From Aquimarina agarilytica ZC1 (GTDB taxonomy: Bacteria; Bacteroidota; Bacteroidia; Flavobacteriales; Flavobacteriaceae): a stretch of DNA of 58,291 nucleotides. Below the pieces are notes generated by a model. The model was given only the letters and a program-made list of their open reading frames with translations, had not been told where the DNA came from and did not search any database. Numbering within the stretch: the stretch's first letter is position 1; each line of letters starts with the position of its first letter. This document shows, in pieces, positions 38,015-49,182 of the stretch. The translations under genes were made by a program, and so were the position numbers. Location of the stretch: positions 1-58,291 of the forward strand of contig NZ_JH621269.1 of the NCBI RefSeq assembly GCF_000255455.1, given 5' to 3'.

Positions 38015-41000
38015 TTACGCTTCTGTTAATTCTTCAACCATAGGCTCTTCATTAGCAATTCTCTCTAATGCTACTTTATACTCTTTAGGCATTACTTTAA
38101 CAAACTTAGTCAAGTTATTTTCCCAGTCTGCTAAAACTTCTTTACCTCTATTACTATTTGTATAAGCAACGTGATTTTCAATCAATCCTTTTAATTCAGC
38201 AGCATCTTCGGCTGTGATAGGATCAAAATCAATGGTTTCTTCGTTACATAATCCTTTAGTAAATTTACCTGTAGTATTTAATACATACGCATATCCACCA
38301 CTCATTCCAGCAGCAAAATTACGACCTGTATCACCTAATACCACAATACGACCACCGGTCATATATTCACATCCATGATCTCCTAATCCTTCAACAACTG
38401 CTGTTGCTCCAGAATTACGCACAGCAAAACGTTCACCTGCAATACCATTAATATATGCTTCTCCTTTTACTGCTCCAAATAAACAAACATTACCTACTAT
38501 AATATTGTCTTCGGCAACAAAGTCTGCTTCTTCTGGTTTTTTAACAATAATCTTAGCTCCAGATAATCCTTTACCTAAATAATCATTGGTATTTCCTTCA
38601 ACAGTAAATGTAATACCGTGAGCTCCAAATACACCCAAACTTTGTCCGGCAGAACCTTTGAAATTTAAATGTAATGTATCTTCAGGTAAACCTAAATGTC
38701 CGTAAATTTTAGAAATTTCATTAGATATAATAGCACCAACGGAACGATCAATATTTTTAATAGGATAAGATAAATGAGTTACCTCTTTTCTGAAAACTGC
38801 CGCATGTGCATCCTTCAAAATTTTGAAATCTATCACACCACCTAAGTTATGATCTTGTTTTTCACTATTTCTAACCGGCAATTCACTATAACCTTCAGGT
38901 TGGTATAATATTGCAGATAAATCTAATCCTTTAGCCTTGTAATGTTCTATAGCTTTATTGGCATTAATTTTTTGAGTTTGACCAATCATTTCATCCATAG
39001 TACGGAATCCTAATTCTGCCATAATTTCTCTCAATTCATTTGCCACGTAATAAAAGAAATTAATTACATGCTCTGGTGTCCCTTTAAAGTTTTTACGCAA
39101 CTCTTTATCTTGTGTTGCGATACCTACTGGACATGTATTTAAATGACACTTACGCATCATAATACAACCAGAAGCTACCAGAGGAGCTGTTGCAAAACCA
39201 AATTCTTCAGCACCTAATAATGCAGCAATAGCAACATCACGTCCCGTTTTTAATTGTCCATCACATTCAACTACAATTCTAGATCTTAAATTATTTAATA
39301 CTAGTGTTTGTTGTGCCTCTGCTAAACCAAGTTCCCATGGCAAACCAGCATGCTTTAATGATGTTAATGGTGATGCACCTGTACCTCCATCATAACCAGA
39401 AATCAATACTACATCTGCCTTAGCCTTGGCCACACCAGCTGCAATTGTTCCTACTCCAACTTCCGATACTAACTTTACATTAATTCTAGCTTCTCTATTC
39501 GCATTTTTCAAATCATAGATTAGCTGGGCTAAATCTTCAATTGAATAAATATCATGGTGAGGAGGAGGAGAAATTAAGCCTACAAATGGTGTTGAGTTAC
39601 GAGCATCTGCAATCCAAGGCAATACTTTAGTTCCTGGTAATTGTCCACCCTCTCCTGGTTTAGCTCCTTGAGCCATTTTAATTTGAATCTCTTTTGCAGA
39701 ACTTAAATAATGAGAAGTTACTCCAAAACGACCTGAAGCCACCTGCTTTATTGCAGAATTCTTATTATCTCCATTCGCATCTGGTTGGAAACGTCTTCTA
39801 TCTTCACCACCTTCACCAGAGTTAGATTTACCACCTAAACGGTTCATAGCAATAGCTAAATTCTCATGCGCTTCCCTTGAAATAGATCCATAAGACATGG
39901 CTCCTGTTTTGAATCGCTTAACGATTTCGGTCCAAGGTTCAACTTCATCTAATGGAATTGGATCCAAGTTATTAAACTCAAATAATCCACGTATAGTTAA
40001 ATGTTTTTTAGATTGCTCATTAATGTCATTTTTATACACATTATAAGAATCCTGATCACTCAATCTAACTGCTTGCTGTAATTTAGCAACTGTAGTTGGA
40101 TTAAATAAGTGACGTTCACCATTACGTCTCCATCTGTAATCTCCACCAATATTTAAGCCTAAACGCTTATCAATTTCAGTATCTGGATACGCATATTTGT
40201 AGCGCTGATCAATTTCTTTTTCTATTTCATATAATCCTATACCTTCAATTCTTGAAGCTGTGTATGGGAAGTATTTATTTACAAATTCAGAATTGAAACC
40301 AACGATTTCAAAAATTTGTGAACCTCTGTATGAATGTAAGGTTGAGATTCCAATTTTATTCATCACTTTTAAGATACCTTTACCAATTGCTTTGTTAAAG
40401 TTATCTACCGCTTTTTGCTCATCCATTTCAATGAAACCTTCTTGCACTTGTAAACGGATAATTTCATTAACCATATACGGGTTAATTGCCGAAGCTCCAT
40501 ATCCAAATAAAGTAGCAAAATGGTGTGGCTCACGTGGTTCAGCTGATTCGATAACAATATCAAAATAAGAACGCTTGCGTAAACGGTTCATTTGATGATG
40601 TACAAAAGAACAGGCTAATAAAGCTGGAATCGGTGCTAAACCTTCTTTAGCTCCCCTATCAGAAAGGATAATGATGTTCACCCCCTTATCAACTGCTTTA
40701 GAAATTTTAGTAATGATGGTATCAAGAGCATCCTCCAAACCATTCATTCCTTTTTCTTTCTCATATAATATCTCAATAGTCTCGGCTTTAAAACCTTCTA
40801 CATCAATATTTCTGATTTTTTCTAAATCATTATTAGAAATTACAGGGTTTTGAATTCTTAACTTTTTACATTGATCTGGAGTAATATCAAAGATATTCTT
40901 GTCATGACCTAAAGCCAAACTAATATCTGTTACTACTTCTTCACGAATACCATCCAATGGTGGATTAGTAACTTGTGCAAATAATTGCTTAAAGTAATTA

Positions 41001-42520
41001 GAAATCAACTGAGGCCTGTCGGACAATACAGCCAAAGGCGTATCAATACCCATAGAACCTAGCGCTTCTTTTCCAACTTGCGCCATGGGTACAATTACCT
41101 CTTGAATATCTTCAATAGTATAATTATACAAGCGCTGTCTTGTTTTTAAGTCTAAAGTTTCAATTGGACATGCTTCATTATTATTTGGCACATCTTTTAA
41201 TTGTAAGTTATTTTCTTTTAACCATTTTTTATAAGGTCTTTCCGAAACAACTTTATTTTTAATCTCCTCATCATCTATGATTCGACCTTCATTCATGTCT
41301 ACCAAGAACATTTTACCCGGTTCTAAACGACCATGGCTTTCTATATCCGAAGGTTCAATATCAACTACACCAACTTCCGATGACATAATTAATTTACCAC
41401 TCTTGGTTACCGTATAACGAGATGGTCTTAATCCATTACGGTCTAATAAAGCACCCACATAATCACCATCGGTAAATGGAACCGATGCAGGTCCATCCCA
41501 AGGTTCCATAATACATGAATTGTATTCATAGAATGCTTTTCTTTCCTCGGACATTGTAGCATGCTTCTCCCATGCTTCAGGAATGGTCATCATCATTACC
41601 TCTGGCAATGAACGGCCTGTTAAAGTTAACAGTTCTACAGACATATCCATAGAAGCTGAATCCGACTTACCTGGTAATATAATTGGGAACAATTCTTCAA
41701 TTTGATCACCAAAAATCCCCGATTTCATAATTTCTTCACGAACACGCATTCTAGATACGTTACCTCTTAATGTGTTAATCTCTCCATTTTGACATAAAAA
41801 TCTAAATGGCTGAGCTAACTCCCATGCAGGCATTGTGTTGGTAGAAAAACGCTGGTGTACTAACGCCAAACGTGTTACCAAATCAGGTTGCTGTAGATCT
41901 GTATAATAAGGACCTATATCCTCGGGCATTATTATACCTTTATATATAAGTGTTGTATTTGACAAACTAGGTAAGTAAAAATAGTCTGCTTCAGACATTT
42001 TAGAATTTCTAATTACGTGCTCCGTAATTTTGCGCGCAGCATATAATTTAGCTCTAAAAATATTTTCCTCCAAATCTTCTTGAGCAATAAATATTTGCTC
42101 AATATTTGGTTCAGAAGCCAAAGCTATTTCTCCTAATTGTGAAGAATCAACTGGTACTGTTCTCCATCCTAAAATTGCTAAGCCTTGAGCTTTGATTTGT
42201 TTTTCAAACTCGTTTTTACAAAAAGTGTATTGATTAGTGTTCTTTGGTAAAAACAACATCCCTACAGCATATTGTCTTTGCTCAGGCAATTTGAAATCAC
42301 AGACTCTTTTAAAATAGTCATGTGGAATATCAATCAATAGTCCGGCACCATCACCAGTCTTACCATCGGCACTAACACCTCCACGATGTTCTAATTTTAC
42401 TAAAATCTCTAATGCATCATGAATAATCTGGTTGGTTTTTTCACCTTTAAGGTTACAGATAAAACCAGCCCCACAATTTTCATGCTCAAATTCAGGCAAA
42501 TACATTCCTTGTTTTTGCAT
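38015..42520 (-). CDS. gltB: Glutamate synthase large subunit
   Basis: This 1501-residue enzyme makes glutamate from glutamine and 2-oxoglutarate. The class II amidotransferase Cys16 follows a short propeptide ([15 protein letters not shown]; an ATG at 42505 is an alternative start). A central domain, an FMN-binding synthase barrel, the 3Fe-4S motif [15 protein letters not shown] near 1115-1130 and a C-terminal GXGXG beta-helix ([20 protein letters not shown]) follow. A TAATTTTG element lies at 42550-42557 on the minus strand, ~30 bases upstream. Divergent from glnK-amt. Confidence 0.95.
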   Translation of the reverse strand: MQKQGMYLPEFEHENCGAGFICNLKGEKTNQIIHDALEILVKLEHRGGVSADGKTGDGAGLLIDIPHDYFKRVCDFKLPEQRQYAVGMLFLPKNTNQYTFCKNEFEKQIKAQGLAILGWRTVPVDSSQLGEIALASEPNIEQIFIAQEDLEENIFRAKLYAARKITEHVIRNSKMSEADYFYLPSLSNTTLIYKGIIMPEDIGPYYTDLQQPDLVTRLALVHQRFSTNTMPAWELAQPFRFLCQNGEINTLRGNVSRMRVREEIMKSGIFGDQIEELFPIILPGKSDSASMDMSVELLTLTGRSLPEVMMMTIPEAWEKHATMSEERKAFYEYNSCIMEPWDGPASVPFTDGDYVGALLDRNGLRPSRYTVTKSGKLIMSSEVGVVDIEPSDIESHGRLEPGKMFLVDMNEGRIIDDEEIKNKVVSERPYKKWLKENNLQLKDVPNNNEACPIETLDLKTRQRLYNYTIEDIQEVIVPMAQVGKEALGSMGIDTPLAVLSDRPQLISNYFKQLFAQVTNPPLDGIREEVVTDISLALGHDKNIFDITPDQCKKLRIQNPVISNNDLEKIRNIDVEGFKAETIEILYEKEKGMNGLEDALDTIITKISKAVDKGVNIIILSDRGAKEGLAPIPALLACSFVHHQMNRLRKRSYFDIVIESAEPREPHHFATLFGYGASAINPYMVNEIIRLQVQEGFIEMDEQKAVDNFNKAIGKGILKVMNKIGISTLHSYRGSQIFEIVGFNSEFVNKYFPYTASRIEGIGLYEIEKEIDQRYKYAYPDTEIDKRLGLNIGGDYRWRRNGERHLFNPTTVAKLQQAVRLSDQDSYNVYKNDINEQSKKHLTIRGLFEFNNLDPIPLDEVEPWTEIVKRFKTGAMSYGSISREAHENLAIAMNRLGGKSNSGEGGEDRRRFQPDANGDNKNSAIKQVASGRFGVTSHYLSSAKEIQIKMAQGAKPGEGGQLPGTKVLPWIADARNSTPFVGLISPPPHHDIYSIEDLAQLIYDLKNANREARINVKLVSEVGVGTIAAGVAKAKADVVLISGYDGGTGASPLTSLKHAGLPWELGLAEAQQTLVLNNLRSRIVVECDGQLKTGRDVAIAALLGAEEFGFATAPLVASGCIMMRKCHLNTCPVGIATQDKELRKNFKGTPEHVINFFYYVANELREIMAELGFRTMDEMIGQTQKINANKAIEHYKAKGLDLSAILYQPEGYSELPVRNSEKQDHNLGGVIDFKILKDAHAAVFRKEVTHLSYPIKNIDRSVGAIISNEISKIYGHLGLPEDTLHLNFKGSAGQSLGVFGAHGITFTVEGNTNDYLGKGLSGAKIIVKKPEEADFVAEDNIIVGNVCLFGAVKGEAYINGIAGERFAVRNSGATAVVEGLGDHGCEYMTGGRIVVLGDTGRNFAAGMSGGYAYVLNTTGKFTKGLCNEETIDFDPITAEDAAELKGLIENHVAYTNSNRGKEVLADWENNLTKFVKVMPKEYKVALERIANEEPMVEELTEA

Positions 42521-42640
42521 ATTCTATTTTCTCTTAAGTTTTTCCGCTGCAAAATTACGAAAACGCTAAGGATTCCGAAAATTTATAGCATTATAATAGT
42601 CTCTTTTGCGAGTTAACTATTTTTAGGGGTTGTTTTTTAT

Positions 42641-42676
42641 TAATTCTTACCAATTCCTCAAAAAATGTAAGAATTA
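42641..42676. promoter_or_regulatory. Inverted repeat in the gltB-glnK divergent region
   Basis: TAATTCTTAC (42641-42650) and its exact complement (42667-42676) are separated by 16 bases, about 120 bases upstream of gltB. It is too widely spaced to be a terminator and could be an operator for a nitrogen regulator. No factor can be named from sequence. Confidence 0.35.
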
Positions 42677-42923
42677 TACAATCCATTTTTCAAACTCGAC
42701 AAATTATTTTGTTTCATTCTAATAATATAAAGTTAAACAAGAAAATTCACATTATATGTAAACAACTATTAAACTTATTGTATTTTAAGTATACATACGT
42801 AAAGTCATTCTTACAAACTAGGTAGTATTTAGAACTTATTTTAAGAAATAATTATGATAATGATATTATTAAGTAAAATATAGTTAGTTTTTCGCAAAAA
42901 TACTTAGTTATTTAAGTAAATTC

Positions 42924-42954
42924 TTGCTCAAACTAACTAGTTAATATATTTTTG
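42924..42954 (+). promoter_or_regulatory. Promoter of the first glnK-amt pair
   Basis: A -33 TTG (42924-42926) and an exact -7 element TATTTTTG (42947-42954) are 20 bases apart, within the flavobacterial TTG/TAnnTTTG spacing. The predicted transcription start is ~30 bases before the glnK ATG. Confidence 0.65.
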
Positions 42955-42992
42955 ACCCCATATAATAAATACTAACAATATAATTATACTCT

Positions 42993-43331
42993 ATGAAAAA
43001 AATAGAAGCAATTATCCGAAGATCTAAGTTTCGTGCTGTAAAAGAGGCGTTACATTCCAAAGGGATTAACTTCTTCTCTTACTGGGATGTTACCGGTATC
43101 GGAAATGAGTCAACAGGTCATGTTTACCGAGGAGTAAGCTACAGTACTAGTGATATTCAACGTAGATACGTATCTATCGTTGTAAATGATGAGTTCGAAG
43201 AAATCGCTATTGATTGCATTTTATCAGCTGCCAAAACTGGTGAAGTTGGTGATGGAAAAATATTTGTTTCTGATGTTACTGAAGCTTACAGAATTCGTAC
43301 AGCTGAAAAAGGTGGCGAAACACTTAACTAA
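42993..43331 (+). CDS. glnK: P-II family nitrogen regulator (first copy)
   Basis: This 112-residue PII trimer subunit senses 2-oxoglutarate/ATP and gates the Amt channel. The T-loop region GHVYRGVSYSTSDIQRRYV keeps both loop tyrosines; GDGKIFVSDVTEAYRIRTAE forms the C-loop and nucleotide site with RIRT. The sequence is of the Bacteroidota type. It is 44 bases upstream of amt and is very similar to the second copy at 44819. Confidence 0.93.
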   Translation: MKKIEAIIRRSKFRAVKEALHSKGINFFSYWDVTGIGNESTGHVYRGVSYSTSDIQRRYVSIVVNDEFEEIAIDCILSAAKTGEVGDGKIFVSDVTEAYRIRTAEKGGETLN

Positions 43332-43375
43332 TTAACCCCCAAAATTATATTTAAAAAATTACAAAACTCATTATT

Positions 43376-44641
43376 ATGAATGAAGTACAACAAAAAGCAT
43401 TAGATGCTGCTATATCGAGCATCAATGGAGATATGGGTGCCTTATGGATTACCATTTCTGCAATATTAGTATTTTTTATGCAAGCAGGTTTCACTTTAGT
43501 GGAAGTTGGTTTTACACGTGGTAAAAACGCGGGTAACATTATTATGAAAAACATTATGGACCTTTGTATTGGTTCAATTATGTTCTGGGCAGTAGGATAT
43601 GCATTTATGTATGGTGATACTGTATTATTAGGTGGATTTATGCGTTCAAGTTCTGCGGAGCAAGGATATTTCTTTTTCCATGCTGATGACTGGTATAACT
43701 TATTTTTCCAAACAGTATTCTGTGCTACTGCTGCTACTATTGTATCTGGAGCTGTTGCAGGAAGAACTAAATTTACGACTTACTTAGTATTTTCTTTTAT
43801 TTTAACAACAATTATTTACCCAATATCTGGTAGCTGGTACTGGCCATTTGATGATGACGCATGGTTAAACGGTTTAGGTTTTGTTGATTTTGCTGGTTCA
43901 TCTGTAGTACACGCTGTAGGTGGTAGTGCTGCATTAGTTGCTGCTAAATTAGTAGGTCCTCGTATTGGAAAATATGTTGATGGTAAAGTAAATGTAATTC
44001 CTGGTCACAACTTATTATTTGGTGCATTAGGAGTATTGATCCTTTGGTTAGGATGGTTTGGATTTAACGGTGGATCTCAATTAGCATGGGGTGGTTCTGA
44101 TACTGTTGCGGCTGGTAGCGTTATCATTAACACAAATATTGCTGCTGCAATTGGTGCTATTGCTGCTTTATTCTTTACTTGGATCAAATATGGTAAGCCA
44201 GACATTTCAATGACATTAAATGGTGGTTTAGCTGGTCTTGTAGGTATTACTGCTGGTTGTGGTGCAGTTAGTGCAGGTGGAGCTTTAGCTATTGGTTTAA
44301 TTTGTGGTATTGCTGTGGTATTATCTATCGAGTTTATCGACAAAACATTACGTATTGATGATCCAGTTGGAGCAATTTCTGTTCACGGTACTTGTGGTTT
44401 CTTAGGAACTGTATTAGTAGGTGTATTTGCTTTAGATGGTGGATTATTAAACGGTGGTGGAGCTAAGTTACTTGGTGTTCAAGCATTAGGTTCTTTATCA
44501 TACATTGGATGGGCAGTAGTAACTACTTTCATTATCTTATTTATACTTAAGAAAGTAATGGGACTTAGAGTTTCTGAAAAAGAAGAAATTGAAGGATTAG
44601 ATGTTCATGAACATGGTATTTCAGTTTACACAGCTGAATAA
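43376..44641 (+). CDS. amt: Ammonium transporter (first copy)
   Basis: This 421-residue protein has 11 membrane segments. The channel histidines appear in SSVVHAVGG and AISVHGTCGFLG, and the signature DFAGSSVVHAVGG is present. The N-terminal half reads SGAVAGR where most Amt proteins have AER. The C-terminal tail (RVSEKEEIEGLDVHEHG) is the segment that contacts GlnK. It conducts ammonium across the inner membrane and is cotranscribed with the upstream glnK. A strong terminator follows. Confidence 0.93.
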   Translation: MNEVQQKALDAAISSINGDMGALWITISAILVFFMQAGFTLVEVGFTRGKNAGNIIMKNIMDLCIGSIMFWAVGYAFMYGDTVLLGGFMRSSSAEQGYFFFHADDWYNLFFQTVFCATAATIVSGAVAGRTKFTTYLVFSFILTTIIYPISGSWYWPFDDDAWLNGLGFVDFAGSSVVHAVGGSAALVAAKLVGPRIGKYVDGKVNVIPGHNLLFGALGVLILWLGWFGFNGGSQLAWGGSDTVAAGSVIINTNIAAAIGAIAALFFTWIKYGKPDISMTLNGGLAGLVGITAGCGAVSAGGALAIGLICGIAVVLSIEFIDKTLRIDDPVGAISVHGTCGFLGTVLVGVFALDGGLLNGGGAKLLGVQALGSLSYIGWAVVTTFIILFILKKVMGLRVSEKEEIEGLDVHEHGISVYTAE

Positions 44642-44666
44642 TCAACTTATACATATTTATTACCTT

Positions 44667-44699
44667 AAAAGGTTGTCTTTAACAAGACAACCTTTTTTA
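44667..44699 (+). terminator. Intrinsic terminator after first amt
   Basis: A 13-bp perfect stem (AAAAGGTTGTCTT, 44667-44679 with 44684-44696), a 4-nt loop and a T-run, 26 bases after the amt stop. It separates the two glnK-amt units. Confidence 0.9.
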
Positions 44700-44818
44700 T
44701 TTTTCATAAAATCACCCCCATTATATTGACAATTCCTTTCATAAAACTCATTTAATTTGCTTACTTATTATAATTGATATACTTTTAATATATATAATAC
44801 TAACAATTAACTTATTTT

Positions 44819-45157
44819 ATGAAAAAAATTGAAGCAATTATTAGAAGATCGAAGTATCGTGCCGTTCGAGATGCATTACATACAAAAGGCGTAAACTTCT
44901 TTTCTTATTGGGACGTAACCGGGATTGGAAATGAAAAAACAGGACACGTATACAGAGGGGTGAGCTATAGCACAAGTGATATCCAACGTCGCTATATATC
45001 TATTGTTGTTAATAATGAATTTGAACAAGTAACCATTGATACCATTATTGAATACGCAGGTACAGGCGAGATAGGTGATGGTAAAATATTTGTATCAGAT
45101 ATAAAAGATGCTTATCGTATCCGTACTGGTGAAAAGGGTGGAGAAACATTAAACTAA
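44819..45157 (+). CDS. glnK: P-II family nitrogen regulator (second copy)
   Basis: This 112-residue PII is nearly collinear with the first copy, with T-loop GHVYRGVSYSTSDIQRRYI and C-terminal RIRTGEKGGETLN, a more canonical RIRTGE than the first copy's RIRTAE. Differences cluster in the B-loop region (NNEFEQVTIDTIIEYAGTGE). It sits 31 bases before the second amt gene, so each PII has its own channel partner. Confidence 0.93.
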   Translation: MKKIEAIIRRSKYRAVRDALHTKGVNFFSYWDVTGIGNEKTGHVYRGVSYSTSDIQRRYISIVVNNEFEQVTIDTIIEYAGTGEIGDGKIFVSDIKDAYRIRTGEKGGETLN

Positions 45158-45188
45158 CTAAAAAAATTTACAACAATATATATTTATA

Positions 45189-46442
45189 ATGGAAACAACT
45201 ACATTATTATCAAATAATGTATGGATGATGCTATGTACTGCACTAGTATTTTTTATGCACTTAGGGTTTTCTTTTTTAGAAATTGGTTTAACCCGCCAAA
45301 AAAACACTATTAATATTTTATTTAAAAACGTATTTATCATATGTGTAGGACTCCTACTATACTGTTTAGCTGGTTTTAATTTAATGTATCCTGGTTTTGC
45401 CGAAGGTTCTTCTGGATTTTTTGCATTTGCAGGTTTTGGATTAGATTCTCCACGGACTGCCACAGGTGCACTTGATTTGACTTACAACGAAGGTTATACG
45501 TATTGGACAGATTTCCTTTTCCAAGGAATGTTTGCTGCTACTGCTGCAACTATTGTATCTGGAGCTGTAGCCGAACGTATTAAACTTGGTACTTTTATGA
45601 TATTTACACTTATCTACGTTGGTTTAGTATACCCTATTGCTGGCTCATGGGATTGGGGTGGCGGATGGCTAGAAATGCGCGACACTCCATTTTATGATTT
45701 TGCTGGTTCTACACTAGTTCATTCTGTTGGTGGGTGGGCTGCTTTGGTTGCTGTAACACTCTTGGGAGCTAGAATTGGTAAATTTAATAAAGATGATGGC
45801 AAACCTCAAGTAATTCAAGGACACAATATTCCTTTAGCAGCCGCTGGAGTTTTAATCCTTTGGTTAGGATGGTTTGGATTTAACGGAGGATCAGTACTTT
45901 CGGCTGACCCTGAGTTGACTTCACTTGTATTAGTTACCACATCACTTGCCGCAGCAGCTGGAGGAGTTTCCTGCTTTATTATTTCAACAATAGCCTACAA
46001 AAACTATGATTTAACCATGTTTTTAAATGGTATTTTAGGTGGACTAGTTGGTATTACTGCTGGAGCCGATCAAATGAGTCCTACGGATGCTATTTTAATT
46101 GGTGTTATTGCCGGTGGACTTATTGTTGCAGGAGTTGCTTTAGTCGATCGTTTAAAATTAGATGATCCTGTTGGAGCCATCGCAGTTCACTTAATTTGTG
46201 GTATATGGGGAACTTTAGCGGTTGGTATTTTTGGTAATTTAGCTGGTATGGATCAATTAGTTACTCAATTGATTGGTATTGTATCTATTGGACTATTTTG
46301 TGTCATTTCTGCTTTTGTGATCATATTTACCTTAAAGAAAACTATTGGAATCCGTGTATCGGAAGAAGAAGAAGTTGAAGGTCTTGATTTACACGAACAT
46401 GGCATGGATGCTTATCCTGATTTTAGAATTGATCAGCATTAA
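45189..46442 (+). CDS. amt: Ammonium transporter (second copy)
   Basis: This 417-residue Amt-family channel is clearly divergent from the first copy. It has DFAGSTLVHSVGGWAALVAV with the first pore His, AIAVHLICGIWGTLAVG with the second, canonical SGAVAER, and the tail RVSEEEEVEGLDLHEHGMDAY. Replacement of HG by HL after the second His and an extra loop (SGFFAFAGFGLDSPRTA) suggest a channel of a different sub-type. Cotranscribed with the second glnK; terminator follows. Confidence 0.92.
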   Translation: METTTLLSNNVWMMLCTALVFFMHLGFSFLEIGLTRQKNTINILFKNVFIICVGLLLYCLAGFNLMYPGFAEGSSGFFAFAGFGLDSPRTATGALDLTYNEGYTYWTDFLFQGMFAATAATIVSGAVAERIKLGTFMIFTLIYVGLVYPIAGSWDWGGGWLEMRDTPFYDFAGSTLVHSVGGWAALVAVTLLGARIGKFNKDDGKPQVIQGHNIPLAAAGVLILWLGWFGFNGGSVLSADPELTSLVLVTTSLAAAAGGVSCFIISTIAYKNYDLTMFLNGILGGLVGITAGADQMSPTDAILIGVIAGGLIVAGVALVDRLKLDDPVGAIAVHLICGIWGTLAVGIFGNLAGMDQLVTQLIGIVSIGLFCVISAFVIIFTLKKTIGIRVSEEEEVEGLDLHEHGMDAYPDFRIDQH

Positions 46443-46470
46443 ACATTGATGATTTTATTATTGAAATACA

Positions 46471-46506
46471 AAAAGAGGTTTTCCTTTTCGGAAAGCCTCT
46501 TTTCGC
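46471..46506 (+). terminator. Intrinsic terminator after second amt
   Basis: A 14-bp stem with one G-T wobble (46471-46484 with 46490-46503), 5-nt loop and a short T-run. It also faces the end of the leftward T9SS gene. Confidence 0.8.
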
Positions 46507-46533
46507 TTAAGTAACCTACTTAAATCGTATTAA

Positions 46534-49023
46534 TTAATTATTAATAACAATTCGTTCTACTCTTTTAAAAGTATCCCCTTTAAACTCTAGTATATATGCC
46601 CCGTTAGACAGCGTACTTACATCTATATCATTTGTGTTTAATGGCTTACTTAACACTTTTGATCCTTGCATAGTATAAATAGTAACGGTATCAAATTCCG
46701 CTATGTTATTTATAAATACCGTATGTTGTGCTGGATTTGGATAAAAAACAAGCTCTGGCTCATTATTATCTAACAATTTTGCTCCTGATACACTTGCAAA
46801 ACTCCATAGCTGATTTTGGTTGGTGTTACTACTAGCCCACAGGTATACATTCTGCTCTCTTGCTCCTCCATTACCTCCATCAATTGAAAAACCTGGTGCA
46901 TTACGTTTTTCTAATCGGAAATTTCCATTGACATTCACTTTTCGCCAGTGTTGATTTTGGTTATTTGCACCACAAGTAAATAGTTTTACATTTTGTCCAT
47001 TAGCTCCACCTATACCTCCATCAAGACAAAAATTAGTGTTTTTCTTTCTATAGCTAAAAAAACCATTCCCTCTGTCAATTTCTTCCCATTGTTGATTCAC
47101 ATTTCCTGTATTTCGATTCCATAAATACACATTCTGTTCGTTTGCTCCACCTATGTTTCCATCAATAGAAAAACCAGATGCATTACTCTTTGTTAACACA
47201 AAAGTATTTGTATTATTTCCTCCATTATTACCACCACCTGTATTGGCTGTACCATTGATACGTACTTCACCTATATGTAAAAAATTTGTTCCTGCTAATT
47301 GTACTCGTACATAACGTCCGCTTCTATTTACCCCAATATTTGTTGGATTGGCTGCTTGTCCAGCAGTAAAAAAGTTACCTACCCCAGATTGATTAATTGT
47401 TTGGTTTAAATTTTTAGTAGTAAAAGCATTATCCGATACCAATACATGAAATTGTTGTAATCTATTTTGACAACAATCGGCTCTATTAAATACTTGAATA
47501 TTTGAAATCTGAGATACACTTCCTAAATCAATTTCCCACCAAGCATTAGCATCATTATTTGTGTGTGTAAATACATTTGTATTACCATCAATGGCTCTTT
47601 GAGCATTGAAATCATTATTATTTAGATACGTACTAGACTGAGATACGGTTTTACCTATTGCTAAATTTGACTCCCCTCCATTTGTTGGCGGAGTTGGCGT
47701 TGGTGTTGGTGGGTTAACCACAACTGGCGGGTTTGATGGTGCTGGATTATTATTTGTCCCAGGGGTATAGTAATACACATCATCAAACGTATTTGTTTTA
47801 GGATCCTCGTAAGGTAATTTCCTGGTTATTGATTGCCATACGTAATTGTTTCTAAATGTTATACTTTCTCTAACAATTCTCCTACGTGGATTTAAAACAA
47901 AACCTCTGTTCCCTTTATTTAAATCGGCATAAAAAACATGATTATTTGAATAGGTATTGTCTCTTGTTGGTGGTTGTGTAGTTTCACTTCCATTTTCTTG
48001 AAAAGCTAAAGCGCGTCTGTCTGCATTAGGCATAAACATTCCCACATTTTGATCTACTAAAGTATTTTCCACTGCAATTTCTGTCCAAATCATAAAACGA
48101 TCTCCTGTATGGCAAACTACATTTTTGATTACATCGGTATTTTTTGCAAAAGCATCAACATCAATTCCATCTACTTTGGCTTCAAAAACTAAATTTTTGG
48201 AAACTTCAACATTATTTGTAGCCTTAATGTGTACGGCTCTCCTTTCGGAGTTGTAGATAAAGTTTCCTTCCAACTTACTATCGACAGTATTGTTAATAAA
48301 TAACACATTACGGCAACGTTCAAAATTAATTCCCGATATTTCTAGATTTCTTACAAATCGGGTATACACCCCTGCACAACGACCATTTGTAATTACTTTA
48401 CCACGTTTGGTCCCAAAGAAATTGACATTGTTTTTTCGGTTTCCATTATTAGTTCCTCTTACTTCAAATACACCATTTACTACATCGGACACCGAAAATT
48501 GATCTGGCGTAGTTCCATTAGGTTGTGGTCCGGTATAGGTTACTGTTCCATCAATCCAAATAGTGGTATTACTACCTACTTGAATAAATTTTGAAATGGC
48601 ATCAATCGTAATATTTCCTCTAAAAATAAATGTTCCGCCATTGTTTGCTATGGCATTTCTGTTCTGTTCTAAATTAGATTGGGTTATGACAGTTCCTTGA
48701 CCTGTATATGTATTTCGTCGAGCAGCTAATGAAGCTGCAGTCTCTCTTACTGCTGCCATACCTGCAATATGATTTGCAAATAAACCATCTGTGAGTCGAG
48801 AATTTATAACTGTTGTAGGTATTTGCGCATTTCGTAACAATGTTTTAATATCATTTGCATTGCCTGTTGGACTTGGTGCAGTTCTTACACATACATCATT
48901 CCCTCCATTGTTATCCGCTCTTACACGATTACAATTTCGAGCATCTTGAAAAATTTGTGCATGTAATGTTGAACCAAATAATACTATACCTAGTACTATT
49001 TTTTTTGTGATCTGAAAATTCAT
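46534..49023 (-). CDS. T9SS-exported beta-helix protein with discoidin and ricin-type lectin domains
   Basis: This is an 829-residue secreted multidomain protein. A signal peptide (MNFQITKKIVLGIVLFGSTL) is followed by a right-handed parallel beta-helix (about 100-410, with repeated NN/NV ladders such as NNVEVSKNLVFE), as in pectate-lyase-like enzymes. A Pro/Thr linker leads to an F5/8C (discoidin) domain (about 448-590, with WWEIDLGSVSQISNIQVFNR and GRYVRVQL), a Gly/Asn linker, a ricin-B beta-trefoil (about 605-740; three repeats each with a Gln-Asn-Gln-x-W motif), and a T9SS sorting domain (VFYPNPAQHTVFI). Likely acts on or binds polysaccharide outside the cell; the active site is not identified. 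Confidence 0.85.
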   Translation of the reverse strand: MNFQITKKIVLGIVLFGSTLHAQIFQDARNCNRVRADNNGGNDVCVRTAPSPTGNANDIKTLLRNAQIPTTVINSRLTDGLFANHIAGMAAVRETAASLAARRNTYTGQGTVITQSNLEQNRNAIANNGGTFIFRGNITIDAISKFIQVGSNTTIWIDGTVTYTGPQPNGTTPDQFSVSDVVNGVFEVRGTNNGNRKNNVNFFGTKRGKVITNGRCAGVYTRFVRNLEISGINFERCRNVLFINNTVDSKLEGNFIYNSERRAVHIKATNNVEVSKNLVFEAKVDGIDVDAFAKNTDVIKNVVCHTGDRFMIWTEIAVENTLVDQNVGMFMPNADRRALAFQENGSETTQPPTRDNTYSNNHVFYADLNKGNRGFVLNPRRRIVRESITFRNNYVWQSITRKLPYEDPKTNTFDDVYYYTPGTNNNPAPSNPPVVVNPPTPTPTPPTNGGESNLAIGKTVSQSSTYLNNNDFNAQRAIDGNTNVFTHTNNDANAWWEIDLGSVSQISNIQVFNRADCCQNRLQQFHVLVSDNAFTTKNLNQTINQSGVGNFFTAGQAANPTNIGVNRSGRYVRVQLAGTNFLHIGEVRINGTANTGGGNNGGNNTNTFVLTKSNASGFSIDGNIGGANEQNVYLWNRNTGNVNQQWEEIDRGNGFFSYRKKNTNFCLDGGIGGANGQNVKLFTCGANNQNQHWRKVNVNGNFRLEKRNAPGFSIDGGNGGAREQNVYLWASSNTNQNQLWSFASVSGAKLLDNNEPELVFYPNPAQHTVFINNIAEFDTVTIYTMQGSKVLSKPLNTNDIDVSTLSNGAYILEFKGDTFKRVERIVINN

Positions 49024-49182
49024 GAGCTAATTAGTTATTGATTTACAATAAATTAAAACTAATTTTATCATTTACTCAATGAATAATGAGCTATTTATCC
49101 TACAATATAATTATACCTATATTTTAATGCGATTTTGACAATTTTTAATCTTAAAATTAATTATATGGTTTGATAATTTTTT

